A stretch of DNA of 5,165 nucleotides from Asaia bogorensis. Lineage in GTDB: Bacteria; Pseudomonadota; Alphaproteobacteria; Acetobacterales; Acetobacteraceae. A program made the position numbers and the translations under genes. The DNA lies in assembly GCA_945873675.1 (NCBI GenBank), contig CAMCEP010000214.1, positions 1 to 5,165 of the forward strand, written 5' to 3'. This document shows positions 1 through 5,165 of this stretch, one piece after another (the first letter of the stretch is position 1; every line of letters begins with the position of its first letter). The notes beneath the pieces are model-generated. The model did no database searches. It saw only the letters and a program-made list of their open reading frames with translations, and was not told the origin of the DNA.

Positions 1-959
1 GCAAGCCCGGCAACCGCCTCAATCAGGATGGGTGGTGCGACAGCGACAAGTCCGCTCGCCATACCGGCGGCCAAACCGCAAGTCGTATAGACCAAACCAG
101 CCATGACAGCCGCAGGCCAACGCCGCGCAGGATCAGGCCCGGCGCCATCGCCGGCGCACATCGCAGCCGTAATGGCGGCAAGGTTCACCGCATGCCCACC
201 AAAAGGTGCAGCCAGAAGGCTGAAGAAGCCGGTGATGGAAAATAAGGGCCCTGGATTGGGGCGATAATTATTCGCACTCAGCACGGCGATCCCAGGAATA
301 TTCTGCGACGCCATGGTGACGATGAAAAGCGGCAGCGCAAGACCAGTAACGGCGGTGAAGGAGAATACCGGCGCCACCCATTCCGGGCTTGGCGCCCAAT
401 TACCCTGTGGCATCGGCGCCTGAAACGCGATGATCACGCCCGCGACAATCACCGCCGCCGGCACTGCTGCCAGCTTGTGCCAACGCCCGGCAACCACCCA
501 TGCGGCGATGATGGCAAGCGCGGCGATGGGCGCTTCCGCCACTGCGCGCACCGGCGCCAGACACAGACCAAACAAAATGCCCGCCAGCATGGCATTCGCG
601 AGTGATGCCGGAATCGCCGCGACCGCACGCCCCAAAGGCTTCCATAACCCTGCCAAAATAAGCAACAAAGCGCAGATGATGAAAGCGCCCACTGCTTCGG
701 CAAAACCGCCTGCAGGCATGATGGAAGCCGCCATGAGCGCTGCACCAGGCGTGGACCAGGCGCAGCTTATCGGCATGCGCTTCCAGAGCGATAGCAAAAC
801 GCCACAAAGCCCCATGGCGATGGAAACCGCCATCAGCCCCGATGCGGCCTGGGACGGGCTTGCACCCATCGCCACAAAACCTTGCAGCACCACGGCGAAG
901 GAAGAAGCAAAGCCCACAACCCCGGCCAATAGCCCCGCCGATATCGCTTGCATCGGCAT
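1..959 (-). CDS. benE: Benzoate/H+ symporter family transporter BenE (3' end off window)
   Basis: This is an inner-membrane secondary transporter of the BenE family, whose known members import benzoate with protons. I translated 319 codons without a stop; the family is usually near 390-400 residues, so roughly the last 70-80 residues lie beyond the left edge. Very hydrophobic segments recur throughout (for example residues 5-32, 41-58, 89-106, 145-158 and 163-180). Family-typical motifs are AWSTPGAAL (67-75), VTMASQNIPGIAVL (214-227) and PFGGHAVNLAAIT (252-264). The ATG at 959 is chosen because it forms TGATG with the stop of the preceding gene and has GGAAAG six bases upstream; a second in-frame ATG lies two codons later. 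It is the last visible gene of the five-gene leftward unit, directly behind an XRE-type regulator. Family assignment is firm. The actual substrate (benzoate or another carboxylate) cannot be read from sequence, and no benzoate-degradation genes are in the window. Confidence 0.92.
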   Translation of the reverse strand, partial: MPMQAISAGLLAGVVGFASSFAVVLQGFVAMGASPSQAASGLMAVSIAMGLCGVLLSLWKRMPISCAWSTPGAALMAASIMPAGGFAEAVGAFIICALLLILAGLWKPLGRAVAAIPASLANAMLAGILFGLCLAPVRAVAEAPIAALAIIAAWVVAGRWHKLAAVPAAVIVAGVIIAFQAPMPQGNWAPSPEWVAPVFSFTAVTGLALPLFIVTMASQNIPGIAVLSANNYRPNPGPLFSITGFFSLLAAPFGGHAVNLAAITAAMCAGDGAGPDPARRWPAAVMAGLVYTTCGLAAGMASGLVAVAPPILIEAVAGL

Positions 960-1327
960 CAACGTCTTTCCTTCGGCAGCCTATCCAAGGCGGCTTCAAT
1001 ATTGGCGATAGCATCCGGTGTCAGCCGGCGAAAATCTCGCGCCAGCCGATTGGCAAGCGCTGTTGCTTCTGGTGAAAGCCCGCCGGTTTCCAGCACGACG
1101 CGCGGATGGGATTGCCGCGCCAGCCGCGCCAGTTCCTCGGCATCATCCCAAATCAGTCCAAAAAATTCATTGACCTGATGCACAAGCCCAGCGGATGGCT
1201 GGCCGCGCCGCCCATGTTCCAAAGCAGAAAGATAAGCGGCGGAAACCTGCAGGGCAGCGGCAAGGTCCTTCAGCGCGACACCGCGTTCAGCACGCAACGC
1301 GCGCAGCCTGGCGCCGAAGGGGGTCAT
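959..1327 (-). CDS. XRE-family helix-turn-helix protein, 122 aa
   Basis: This is a small predicted DNA-binding protein of the Cro/C1 (XRE) type. Residues about 4-58 form the HTH domain: the first helix is FGARLRALRAERG, the turn region KDLAAALQVSAAYLSALEHG (20-39), and the probable recognition helix about 30-37. The segment GLIWDDAEELARLARQSHPR (57-76) and a following helical tail (84-117) recur, from memory, in alphaproteobacterial XRE proteins of this size. There is no ligand-binding or sensor domain. The ATG at 1327 overlaps the smr stop as ATGA, and its own stop overlaps the benE start as TGATG. A perfect 12-base palindrome lies two bases upstream of the start. It is a candidate regulator of this unit or of benE, but that rests on position only. 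The HTH assignment is firm; the target is unknown. Confidence 0.88.
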   Translation of the reverse strand: MTPFGARLRALRAERGVALKDLAAALQVSAAYLSALEHGRRGQPSAGLVHQVNEFFGLIWDDAEELARLARQSHPRVVLETGGLSPEATALANRLARDFRRLTPDAIANIEAALDRLPKERR

Positions 1328-1863
1328 TTGCGTCGACGCAGCATCAGATGCACCGCGCCCGTATTCGCCGCGTGTGGATGCGCAGCCGCCAGCAACATGC
1401 GTCGCATATCAGGCGCGTTCAGCCAATGTGGCAATTCGCGGCGCAGCACGCCACCTTCCGGCGATGAACCGCGCCCGGTAATCACCGCAACGCAACGCAG
1501 CCCATCGGCAAAGGCACCAAGCAAAAAACCTCGCACAGCATCATGCGCTTCCTGCGCGCGCCGCCCGTGCAAATCCAACGTGCGCTCCGGCTTTGTCTTG
1601 CCGCGCCGCAATGCGCGCCAGCGCTTATCATCCAAACCTGCGGGCGTGACATTCACCTGAATGGGCGGTGGCTGCCAGGCTTGAGGCGCGATGGGCAGCG
1701 CCGTAGGCACAGCCTGCGGTACGGGTGCTGCTGCTGGCGCGATTACGGCTTCAGGCTGCGGCAATTCTCGCCCTGGTAGCGGCTCCACACTCACCACATA
1801 GGCCTGCCACAAGGCGCGATCGGCTGCGCTCAGCGCGCGGGCGCGGCGACGCGAAAGGCTCAT
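1324..1863 (-). CDS. Smr-domain protein (stand-alone small MutS-related domain), 179 aa
   Basis: This is a cytoplasmic protein with a C-terminal Smr domain, a fold found at the end of MutS2 and in stand-alone SmrA/SmrB-like proteins; characterised members are nucleases, SmrB acting on mRNA at collided ribosomes. The N-terminus (1-22) is basic and helical and is followed by an Ala/Pro/Gln-rich linker (about 35-67) that looks disordered. The Smr domain spans about 94-178: the signature LDLHG is at 96-100, with the DxH pair D97/H99 thought to be catalytic in the family, and TGRG (129-132) corresponds to the usual TGKG/TGRG loop. The C-terminal Gly-rich motif, normally close to HGGxGA, reads HAANTGAV (164-171), so it is only partly kept. 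The ATG at 1863 overlaps the lutC stop as ATGA and has no good Shine-Dalgarno sequence, so translation probably depends on coupling. Its role in a carboxylate operon is unclear; co-location may be lineage habit rather than function. Confidence 0.9.
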   Translation of the reverse strand: MSLSRRRARALSAADRALWQAYVVSVEPLPGRELPQPEAVIAPAAAPVPQAVPTALPIAPQAWQPPPIQVNVTPAGLDDKRWRALRRGKTKPERTLDLHGRRAQEAHDAVRGFLLGAFADGLRCVAVITGRGSSPEGGVLRRELPHWLNAPDMRRMLLAAAHPHAANTGAVHLMLRRRK

Positions 1864-2564
1864 CCCGGCAGCGCAGCGGGGTCATCATCCACCACAATCA
1901 CATGCAGCCGCCGCGGCCCACTCGCGCCGAGTTCAAGCGTCTGTTCAATATCCCCGCTGCGCGATGGACCCGTTACCAACATCACATTGCGCGGCATGAA
2001 ACCGCCAGTGACTGCATCCTGCCTTTCGGCGCGCAGCATATCCCAGGCATCCTCATAAGGCCCGGTGATGCGGGAGGCACGCAGCACCACAATCTCGGTC
2101 TCGGCCAGCAGATTGAGCGTGGTGGGGCGCGCGGGATCGGATGGCAGCATCAGGGTGCCGGTTTCCGCAATGCCGGCATAGCCATGCTGGACGGAGACCA
2201 CATCACTGGCCTCGGCACGGCGTGTCTCAAACTCCAGCATCGCACGATCAGACCACGGCAGCGCCTGCAATTCCGGATGCGGCGCCATGACAAAGCGCGG
2301 CGCGAGATTTTGTTGGGAGAGATATTCCGCGACGGCGCCGGGAATTTCCTTCACATCCGCCACGCGCGTGACGCTGCCGAATTCCTTCTCCACATTGGCG
2401 ATAAAAAGCTTGATTTGATCAGGCCGCGGCACGCGCGACCGTGCGGGGATTAAATGCCGTGGGCGGGCCATCATCCGCGCTTCCAGCATCGCACGCTGAT
2501 CTGCGGGCAGCGGCCCGCGCTTCAGGCCGCGGCGAATGGCATTCAGAATCGCTTCCTTGCTCAT
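1860..2564 (-). CDS. lutC: LutC/YkgG-type LUD-domain protein, lactate utilization
   Basis: This 234-residue protein is a LUD-domain subunit of the LutABC type, the cytoplasmic iron-sulfur/flavin-linked system that oxidises L-lactate to pyruvate in Bacillus and others. The N-terminal helical part (1-60) leads into the LUD fold. Diagnostic segments are AGIAETGTLML (130-140), TGPSRSGDIEQTLELG (198-213) and GPRRLHVIVV (216-225) near the C-terminus. The length matches the family (about 210-240). The ATG at 2564 lies 3 bases after the lutB stop, with GGAG about eight bases upstream inside the lutB coding end. Its stop overlaps the smr start as ATGA. LUD proteins without further context can serve other 2-hydroxyacids, so lactate is the default rather than a proven substrate. 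No Cys-rich motif is present, as expected for LutC. Confidence 0.9.
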   Translation of the reverse strand: MSKEAILNAIRRGLKRGPLPADQRAMLEARMMARPRHLIPARSRVPRPDQIKLFIANVEKEFGSVTRVADVKEIPGAVAEYLSQQNLAPRFVMAPHPELQALPWSDRAMLEFETRRAEASDVVSVQHGYAGIAETGTLMLPSDPARPTTLNLLAETEIVVLRASRITGPYEDAWDMLRAERQDAVTGGFMPRNVMLVTGPSRSGDIEQTLELGASGPRRLHVIVVDDDPAALPG

Positions 2565-2567
2565 GCC

Positions 2568-4001
2568 TTAGGCTCCACGCTTGGTTTTGGCATAGCGATC
2601 CATAAAGGTGCCGCCTTCTGGCACTGGCAAATCGCGCCCCTGAGTCCAACCGCCCGCGAGTGGCAAAGACCGGAACGCCCCCTTGCCCTGCGCCATCAAG
2701 CCAAGCGCACCAACCGCGAGCTTTGTCGCCATGCGGTAAAGCGCCGGGCGCTGCGCCACATAGGCCCAAAGCCCCAGATTGCGCCGCACCGCAACGGGCG
2801 ACAGATGCCGTTCGAATTCGCGTTCGCGCCAATGGCGCATCATTTTAGGCAGCGGAATCTTGACCGGGCAGACGGATTCGCATCGTCCACAAAAGGTCGA
2901 AGCATTGGGCAAATGCCCGGCCTTATCAACGCCAATCAGCGTGGGTGTCAGCACACTCCCCATCGGGCCGGGATAGACCCAACCATAAGCATGGCCACCC
3001 GTTATGCCATAAACCGGGCAGTGATTCAGGCAGGCGGCGCAGCGGATGCAGCGCAGCATTTCCTGAAATTCCGTGCCGAACATGTTGGACCGGCCATTAT
3101 CAATCAGCACCACATGATATTCTTCCGGCCCATCCAAATCACCAGGTCGCCGGCCACCCGTGGAAAAGGTTGTATAGACGGAAAAATCCTGACCCGTGGC
3201 AGAACGCGCCAAAAGCCGCAGTAGAGCGCAGGCATCATTCAGCGTCGGCACCATTTTCTCGATGCTCGCCAGCGCAATATGCACACGCGGCAAGGTTTGC
3301 GTCAGGTCCCCATTGCCTTCATTGGTGACAATCACGCTGCTGCCCGATTCCGCAATCAGGAAATTGGCACCCGTAATGCCCACATCAGCGGCCAGAAAGC
3401 GATCACGCAGCTTGGTGCGCGCTTCCGTCAGGATATCGCGCCTTTCGCTGAATACGCGATCCTTCGGCAGGTCCGCGTGCATTTCACGGAAGGAATTTTC
3501 CCAATCTTCTCGGTTCAAATGGAAGGCGGGCGCAATGATATGGGAAGGATGTTCACGTCGAAGCTGGATGATGTATTCGCCAAGATCGGTTTCAACCGGC
3601 TCGATCCCATGCGCTTCCAGATGGTCATTGATCCCGAGTTCTTCGGAGATCATGGATTTGCCCTTGGTGACGTTCTTCGCACCGGCCTTGCGGCAAATCT
3701 CCAGCACCGCCGCGCGCGCTTCTTCCGCCGTGGAACACCAATGCACCGTGCCGCCAGCGGCTTCCACATTGGCGGCATAGGTTTCCAGATAGAAATCAAG
3801 ATTAGCCAGCGTGTGGTTCTTGATGTCGCGTCCAATGTCGCGCAGCTGCTCGAATTCCGGCAGGCGAGCCACGGCATCGCCGCGGCGCTGCAGAAAAGCG
3901 CCCTCGGCCTTGCCCAAAGCCTTTTGCAGCCTGGCATCGCCAATGGCGCGGGCAGCGTTTTCCTTGAATTGCGGCGAGGTGATCTGAACCACGGCGGACA
4001 C
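2568..4001 (-). CDS. lutB: LutB/YkgF-type iron-sulfur LUD protein, lactate utilization
   Basis: This 477-residue protein matches LutB/YkgF (about 470-480 aa), the iron-sulfur subunit of the LutABC L-lactate oxidation system. The N-terminal LUD domain (about 60-300) includes KGKSMISEELG (113-123), ETDLGEYIIQL (137-147), GITGANFLIAESGS (208-221) and TNEGNGDL (226-233). The ferredoxin-like part has CIRCAACLNHCP (C318, C321, C324, C328) and CGRCESVCP (C371, C374, C378). The position where the first Cys of the second motif is expected holds S368. The C-terminal tail runs through RDLPVPEGGTFMDRY. The start is GTG at 4001, with GGGAAAG seven bases upstream. A GTG at 3992 with AAGGTG upstream is an alternative that would give 474 aa. 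The frame stays open up to 4274 but that extension has no family similarity. This is the first gene of the leftward unit. LutA, the third subunit, is not encoded in the window. Confidence 0.92.
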   Translation of the reverse strand: MSAVVQITSPQFKENAARAIGDARLQKALGKAEGAFLQRRGDAVARLPEFEQLRDIGRDIKNHTLANLDFYLETYAANVEAAGGTVHWCSTAEEARAAVLEICRKAGAKNVTKGKSMISEELGINDHLEAHGIEPVETDLGEYIIQLRREHPSHIIAPAFHLNREDWENSFREMHADLPKDRVFSERRDILTEARTKLRDRFLAADVGITGANFLIAESGSSVIVTNEGNGDLTQTLPRVHIALASIEKMVPTLNDACALLRLLARSATGQDFSVYTTFSTGGRRPGDLDGPEEYHVVLIDNGRSNMFGTEFQEMLRCIRCAACLNHCPVYGITGGHAYGWVYPGPMGSVLTPTLIGVDKAGHLPNASTFCGRCESVCPVKIPLPKMMRHWREREFERHLSPVAVRRNLGLWAYVAQRPALYRMATKLAVGALGLMAQGKGAFRSLPLAGGWTQGRDLPVPEGGTFMDRYAKTKRGA

Positions 4002-4008
4002 CTTATTG

Positions 4009-4015
4009 CTTTCCC
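4009..4015 (-). promoter_or_regulatory. Ribosome binding site deciding the lutB GTG start
   Basis: On the minus strand GGGAAAG sits seven bases before the GTG at 4001. It supports this start over the long upstream extension. An ATG at 4020 just before it is out of the lutB frame and meets a stop after five codons, so it is not a lutB start. A second possible pairing, AAGGTG at 4004-3999 with the GTG at 3992, cannot be excluded. Confidence 0.5.
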
Positions 4016-4020
4016 GACAT

Positions 4021-4049
4021 AGTGTAGCGCAACCGGGGCGCCTGGTCAG
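4021..4049 (-). promoter_or_regulatory. Candidate sigma70-type promoter of the lutB unit
   Basis: Read on the minus strand, CTGACC (4049-4044, 4 of 6 matches to TTGACA) and TACACT (4026-4021, 4 of 6 matches to TATAAT) are separated by exactly 17 bases. Transcription would begin near 4014, giving only about 13 bases of leader before the GTG at 4001, or 22 before the GTG at 3992. The CTGACC element lies inside the short inverted repeat CCTGGTCAGG (4041-4050), which could serve a repressor or activator. This is pattern matching by eye; no experimental evidence. Confidence 0.5.
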
Positions 4050-4056
4050 GGGGGGT

Positions 4057-4085
4057 TTGCGCGTAGCCGCCGCCTTTCCTAACCT
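4057..4085 (+). promoter_or_regulatory. Weak candidate promoter for the SCP2-like/hydrolase genes
   Basis: TTGCGC and TAACCT with a 17-base spacer would start transcription near 4092, just ahead of the leader ORF ribosome binding site at 4103-4112. Each box matches only half of the sigma70 consensus, so this is a low-confidence suggestion that mainly rests on spacing and position. Confidence 0.25.
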
Positions 4086-4113
4086 GAGCCCGATGAAATT
4101 ACGGGAGGAAGGC

Positions 4114-4155
4114 ATGGCGCGGCATAATCGGCCAGTTTCGAGGGTTTTTGTATGA
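4114..4155 (+). CDS. Short leader ORF (13 codons) overlapping the SCP2-like gene start
   Basis: The frame MARHNRPVSRVFV begins at an ATG preceded five bases upstream by GGAGG, inside GGGAGGAAGG (4103-4112), the strongest ribosome binding site I see in the window. Its TGA (4153-4155) overlaps the ATG of the SCP2-like gene as ATGA. The peptide has no signal sequence, no run of one amino acid as in classic attenuators, and no family I recognise. A likely role, by inference, is to bring ribosomes to the next start by coupling. An in-frame ATG at 4093 would extend it to 20 codons but has only a weak binding site. It could also be chance. Confidence 0.45.
   Translation: MARHNRPVSRVFV
4140..4144 (+). 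promoter_or_regulatory. Ribosome binding site of the SCP2-like gene
   Basis: GAGGG lies seven bases before the ATG at 4152, inside the leader ORF. In-frame TAA at 4125-4127 prevents any longer N-terminus, so the start at 4152 is well supported. Confidence 0.6.
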
Positions 4156-4517
4156 ATATCGCGGCTTTGCCTGCCCGCGCCGCCGCGGCGCCAGGCCTGG
4201 CGCGCTGGGGGCGCGACCTGACGGCGGATGTCTTGTTCAGCGTCGGCGATGCCGCCTGGATTCTGGCAATCCATAAGGGGGTGCTGATTTCGGCCAGCCC
4301 CGCGCCCCCCCTAATGCCAAGCTATGACCTTGCCATCCGCGCGGGCGCCGAGGATTTCGCGCGCTTCCTGCAAGACCCTCCGCCGCCTGGCTGGCACGAC
4401 ATTATGGGTCTAGTTCGGCTTGGCACCTTCAAGGTGGAAGGCAATGTCGCGCTCTTTATGGCGCATATTTTTTGGTTCAAGGGCGTGCTTGCCCTGTTGA
4501 GGGAGCCCCGCGCATGA
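4152..4517 (+). CDS. SCP2-like (sterol carrier protein 2 fold) small protein, 121 aa
   Basis: This small cytoplasmic protein resembles the SCP2-like lipid/acyl-binding family. The part from about 20 to 116 is the domain: DVLFSVGDAAWILAIHKG (26-43), a variable middle with a Pro-rich stretch (50-56), DLAIRAGAEDFARFL (59-73), a second Pro cluster (76-79), and the late motif GTFKVEGNVALFMAHIFWF (91-109). That last motif resembles the usual 'G.l.i.Gd...' helix of SCP2 proteins. The length fits a stand-alone SCP2 domain. There is no signal peptide or membrane span. The start at 4152 overlaps the leader ORF stop as ATGA, and the stop overlaps the hydrolase start as ATGA. Known SCP2 domains bind hydrophobic ligands; here it may hold or present the hydrolase substrate, but this is inferred from neighbourhood. 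The family assignment is moderate because sequence identity within SCP2 is low. Confidence 0.7.
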   Translation: MNIAALPARAAAAPGLARWGRDLTADVLFSVGDAAWILAIHKGVLISASPAPPLMPSYDLAIRAGAEDFARFLQDPPPPGWHDIMGLVRLGTFKVEGNVALFMAHIFWFKGVLALLREPRA

Positions 4518-5165
4518 TCGAAGCCATCACCGGGCGCTATATGCGCCTTGAACTCGAAGGCCGCGCGCATCGGCTGTATTTTGAAGAAGCCGGCCAGGGT
4601 ATCCCGCTTTTGCTGCTGCACACGGCGGGCAGTGATGGCCGGCAATGGCGCGGCTTGTTGAATGATGCGGAAGTGACATCGCGCTTTCGTTGCGTGACGT
4701 TCGATATGCCTTGGCACGGCAAATCCAGCCCGCCGGAGGGGTGGGAGCGTGAGACCTATCAACTCACCACCGCGCGCTATACGGGCATGATCATGGCGGT
4801 GGCGCGGGCCCTGGGCCTTGATCGGCCGGTGGTGATGGGGTGTTCGATTGGTGGGCGCATTGTGCTGGATCTTGCTGCCGAACATGCCGATGAATTGCGC
4901 GGCGTAATCGGGTTGCAATCGGCGGCGTTTCTTTCGCCCTATTACGATACATCCTGGCTGCATCACCCACATGTGCATGGCGGGGAGGTTTGCGGCGGCA
5001 TCGTCTCCGGCCTGATCGGCCCGCATGCGCCAGATCAATCGCGTTGGGAAACGCTTTGGCATTACATGCAGGGCGGGCCGGGCGTGTTTCGTGGCGATCT
5101 GCATTTCTACAAGGGGGAAGGCGATCTGCGCCCGAAGCTGGCGCGCATTGATACCAAGCGCTGCC
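4514..5165 (+). CDS. Alpha/beta-fold hydrolase (3' end off window)
   Basis: 217 codons are visible. The N-terminal beta strands lead to LLLLHTAGSDGRQW (32-45), the position of the oxyanion-hole HG motif. FDMPWHGKSSPP (63-74) corresponds to the common D-x-P-G-H-G-x-S loop. The nucleophile elbow G-C-S-I-G (109-113) places the catalytic Ser at 111. From about 139 a cap-like region follows (FLSPYYDTSWLHHPHVHGGE and HYMQGGPGVF at 183-192). The acid and His of the triad are expected beyond the right edge. The ATG at 4514 overlaps the SCP2-like stop as ATGA and has GGGAG eight bases upstream. Relatives act on esters, lactones or C-C bonds; no substrate can be assigned. The pairing with an SCP2-like gene suggests a hydrophobic or CoA/acyl-type ligand (inference). 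Confidence 0.88.
   Translation, partial: MIEAITGRYMRLELEGRAHRLYFEEAGQGIPLLLLHTAGSDGRQWRGLLNDAEVTSRFRCVTFDMPWHGKSSPPEGWERETYQLTTARYTGMIMAVARALGLDRPVVMGCSIGGRIVLDLAAEHADELRGVIGLQSAAFLSPYYDTSWLHHPHVHGGEVCGGIVSGLIGPHAPDQSRWETLWHYMQGGPGVFRGDLHFYKGEGDLRPKLARIDTKRC

Larger units (their letters stand above)
4002..4113. promoter_or_regulatory. Divergent control region between lutB and the rightward genes
   Basis: This is the main noncoding stretch of the window (the gap proper reaches 4151 if the leader ORF is not counted). It holds the candidate lutB promoter, the inverted repeat CCTGGTCAGG (4041-4050) and a run of seven G (4049-4055). It also carries a weak plus-strand candidate promoter: TTGCGC (4057-4062), 17 bases, TAACCT (4080-4085), each 3 of 6 matches. 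I saw no transcription terminator, riboswitch or long repeat in it. Because both units start here, a shared regulator is plausible. Confidence 0.55.

Noticed and set aside
400..1011. Open frames on both strands (for example 430-1011 plus and 400-1014 minus) across the transporter gene.
   Set aside because: The continuous minus-strand frame from 959 to the left edge encodes clear BenE motifs; these are other-frame shadows.
1861..1880. GC-rich stretch with CCCG/CGGG ends at the lutC/smr junction as a possible terminator.
   Set aside because: The stem would be only four base pairs, there is no T-run after it, and smr starts within it by ATGA overlap.
2454..3224. Long plus-strand open frame (256 codons) opposite lutB and lutC; similar ones lie at 1725-2453 and 3279-4022.
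   Set aside because: All are opposite strongly supported genes and show no domain, as expected in GC-rich DNA with biased third codon positions.
4018..4020. ATG just upstream of the lutB binding site as a possible leader peptide or start.
   Set aside because: It reads only five codons before TAA, is out of the lutB frame and has no binding site of its own; it abuts the proposed -10 element and would lie upstream of the transcription start.
4002..4274. The open lutB frame continues upstream to an ATG at 4274, giving a 568-residue reading.
   Set aside because: The extra part has no LutB similarity, crosses the divergent promoter and the SCP2-like gene, and the GTG at 4001 has a ribosome binding site and gives the family length.
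4322..5104. Long minus-strand open frame (260 codons) opposite the SCP2-like and hydrolase genes.
   Set aside because: It is an antisense shadow of two well-recognised genes; its translation is rich in Arg, His and Pro with no family pattern.
1..5165. tRNA, rRNA, CRISPR repeats, insertion-sequence ends and long direct repeats.
   Set aside because: None seen on either strand; apart from 4002-4151 the window is occupied by recognisable genes.

Overview
The window is GC-rich (about 60% by eye) and fully coding apart from one 150-base gap. Protein signatures suggest a proteobacterium, most likely an alphaproteobacterium of the Rhodospirillales/Acetobacteraceae type. The reasons are LutB/LutC sequence style, the XRE protein with its SHPRVV tail, a stand-alone Smr protein, strong codon bias and long antisense shadow frames. 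This taxonomic placement is inference. No RNA genes, insertion sequences, CRISPR arrays or attachment sites were seen.

Minus strand, 4001 down to 1, holds one tightly packed five-gene unit in transcription order. lutB (iron-sulfur LUD protein, 477 aa) and lutC (LUD protein, 234 aa) come first, followed by a Smr-domain protein (179 aa), an XRE-type helix-turn-helix protein (122 aa) and benE (benzoate/H+ symporter family, 319 codons visible, 3' end off the window). The junctions are a 3-base gap, ATGA, ATGA and TGATG, so the five genes are probably co-transcribed and translationally coupled. LutB and LutC belong to the L-lactate oxidation system LutABC. The third partner, LutA, is not here. The position upstream of lutB where it is often found is taken by a divergent promoter region.

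The gap between lutB and the rightward genes (4002-4151) carries a plausible sigma70-type promoter for lutB, with a short inverted repeat over its -35 element and a run of seven G. It also holds a weak candidate promoter for the rightward genes and a 13-codon leader ORF with a very strong ribosome binding site. The leader's stop overlaps the next gene's start as ATGA.

Plus strand, 4152 to the right edge, holds a small SCP2-like protein (121 aa) and an alpha/beta-fold hydrolase (217 codons visible, 3' end off the window). They are coupled by another ATGA overlap. The hydrolase keeps the nucleophile elbow G-C-S-I-G. Its substrate is unknown.

Taken together, the region looks like a small carboxylate catabolism locus: uptake of an (aromatic) carboxylate by BenE, oxidation of lactate or another 2-hydroxyacid by a Lut-type flavin/iron-sulfur system, and a hydrolase plus lipid/acyl-binding-like partner on the other side. 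The pathway link is inference. The gene families themselves are well supported, except that the SCP2 assignment is moderate. I did not find a clearly new system; the most unusual points are the leader ORF, the lutBC pair without lutA in an operon with smr-xre-benE, and a Ser in place of the first Cys of the second iron-sulfur motif of LutB.
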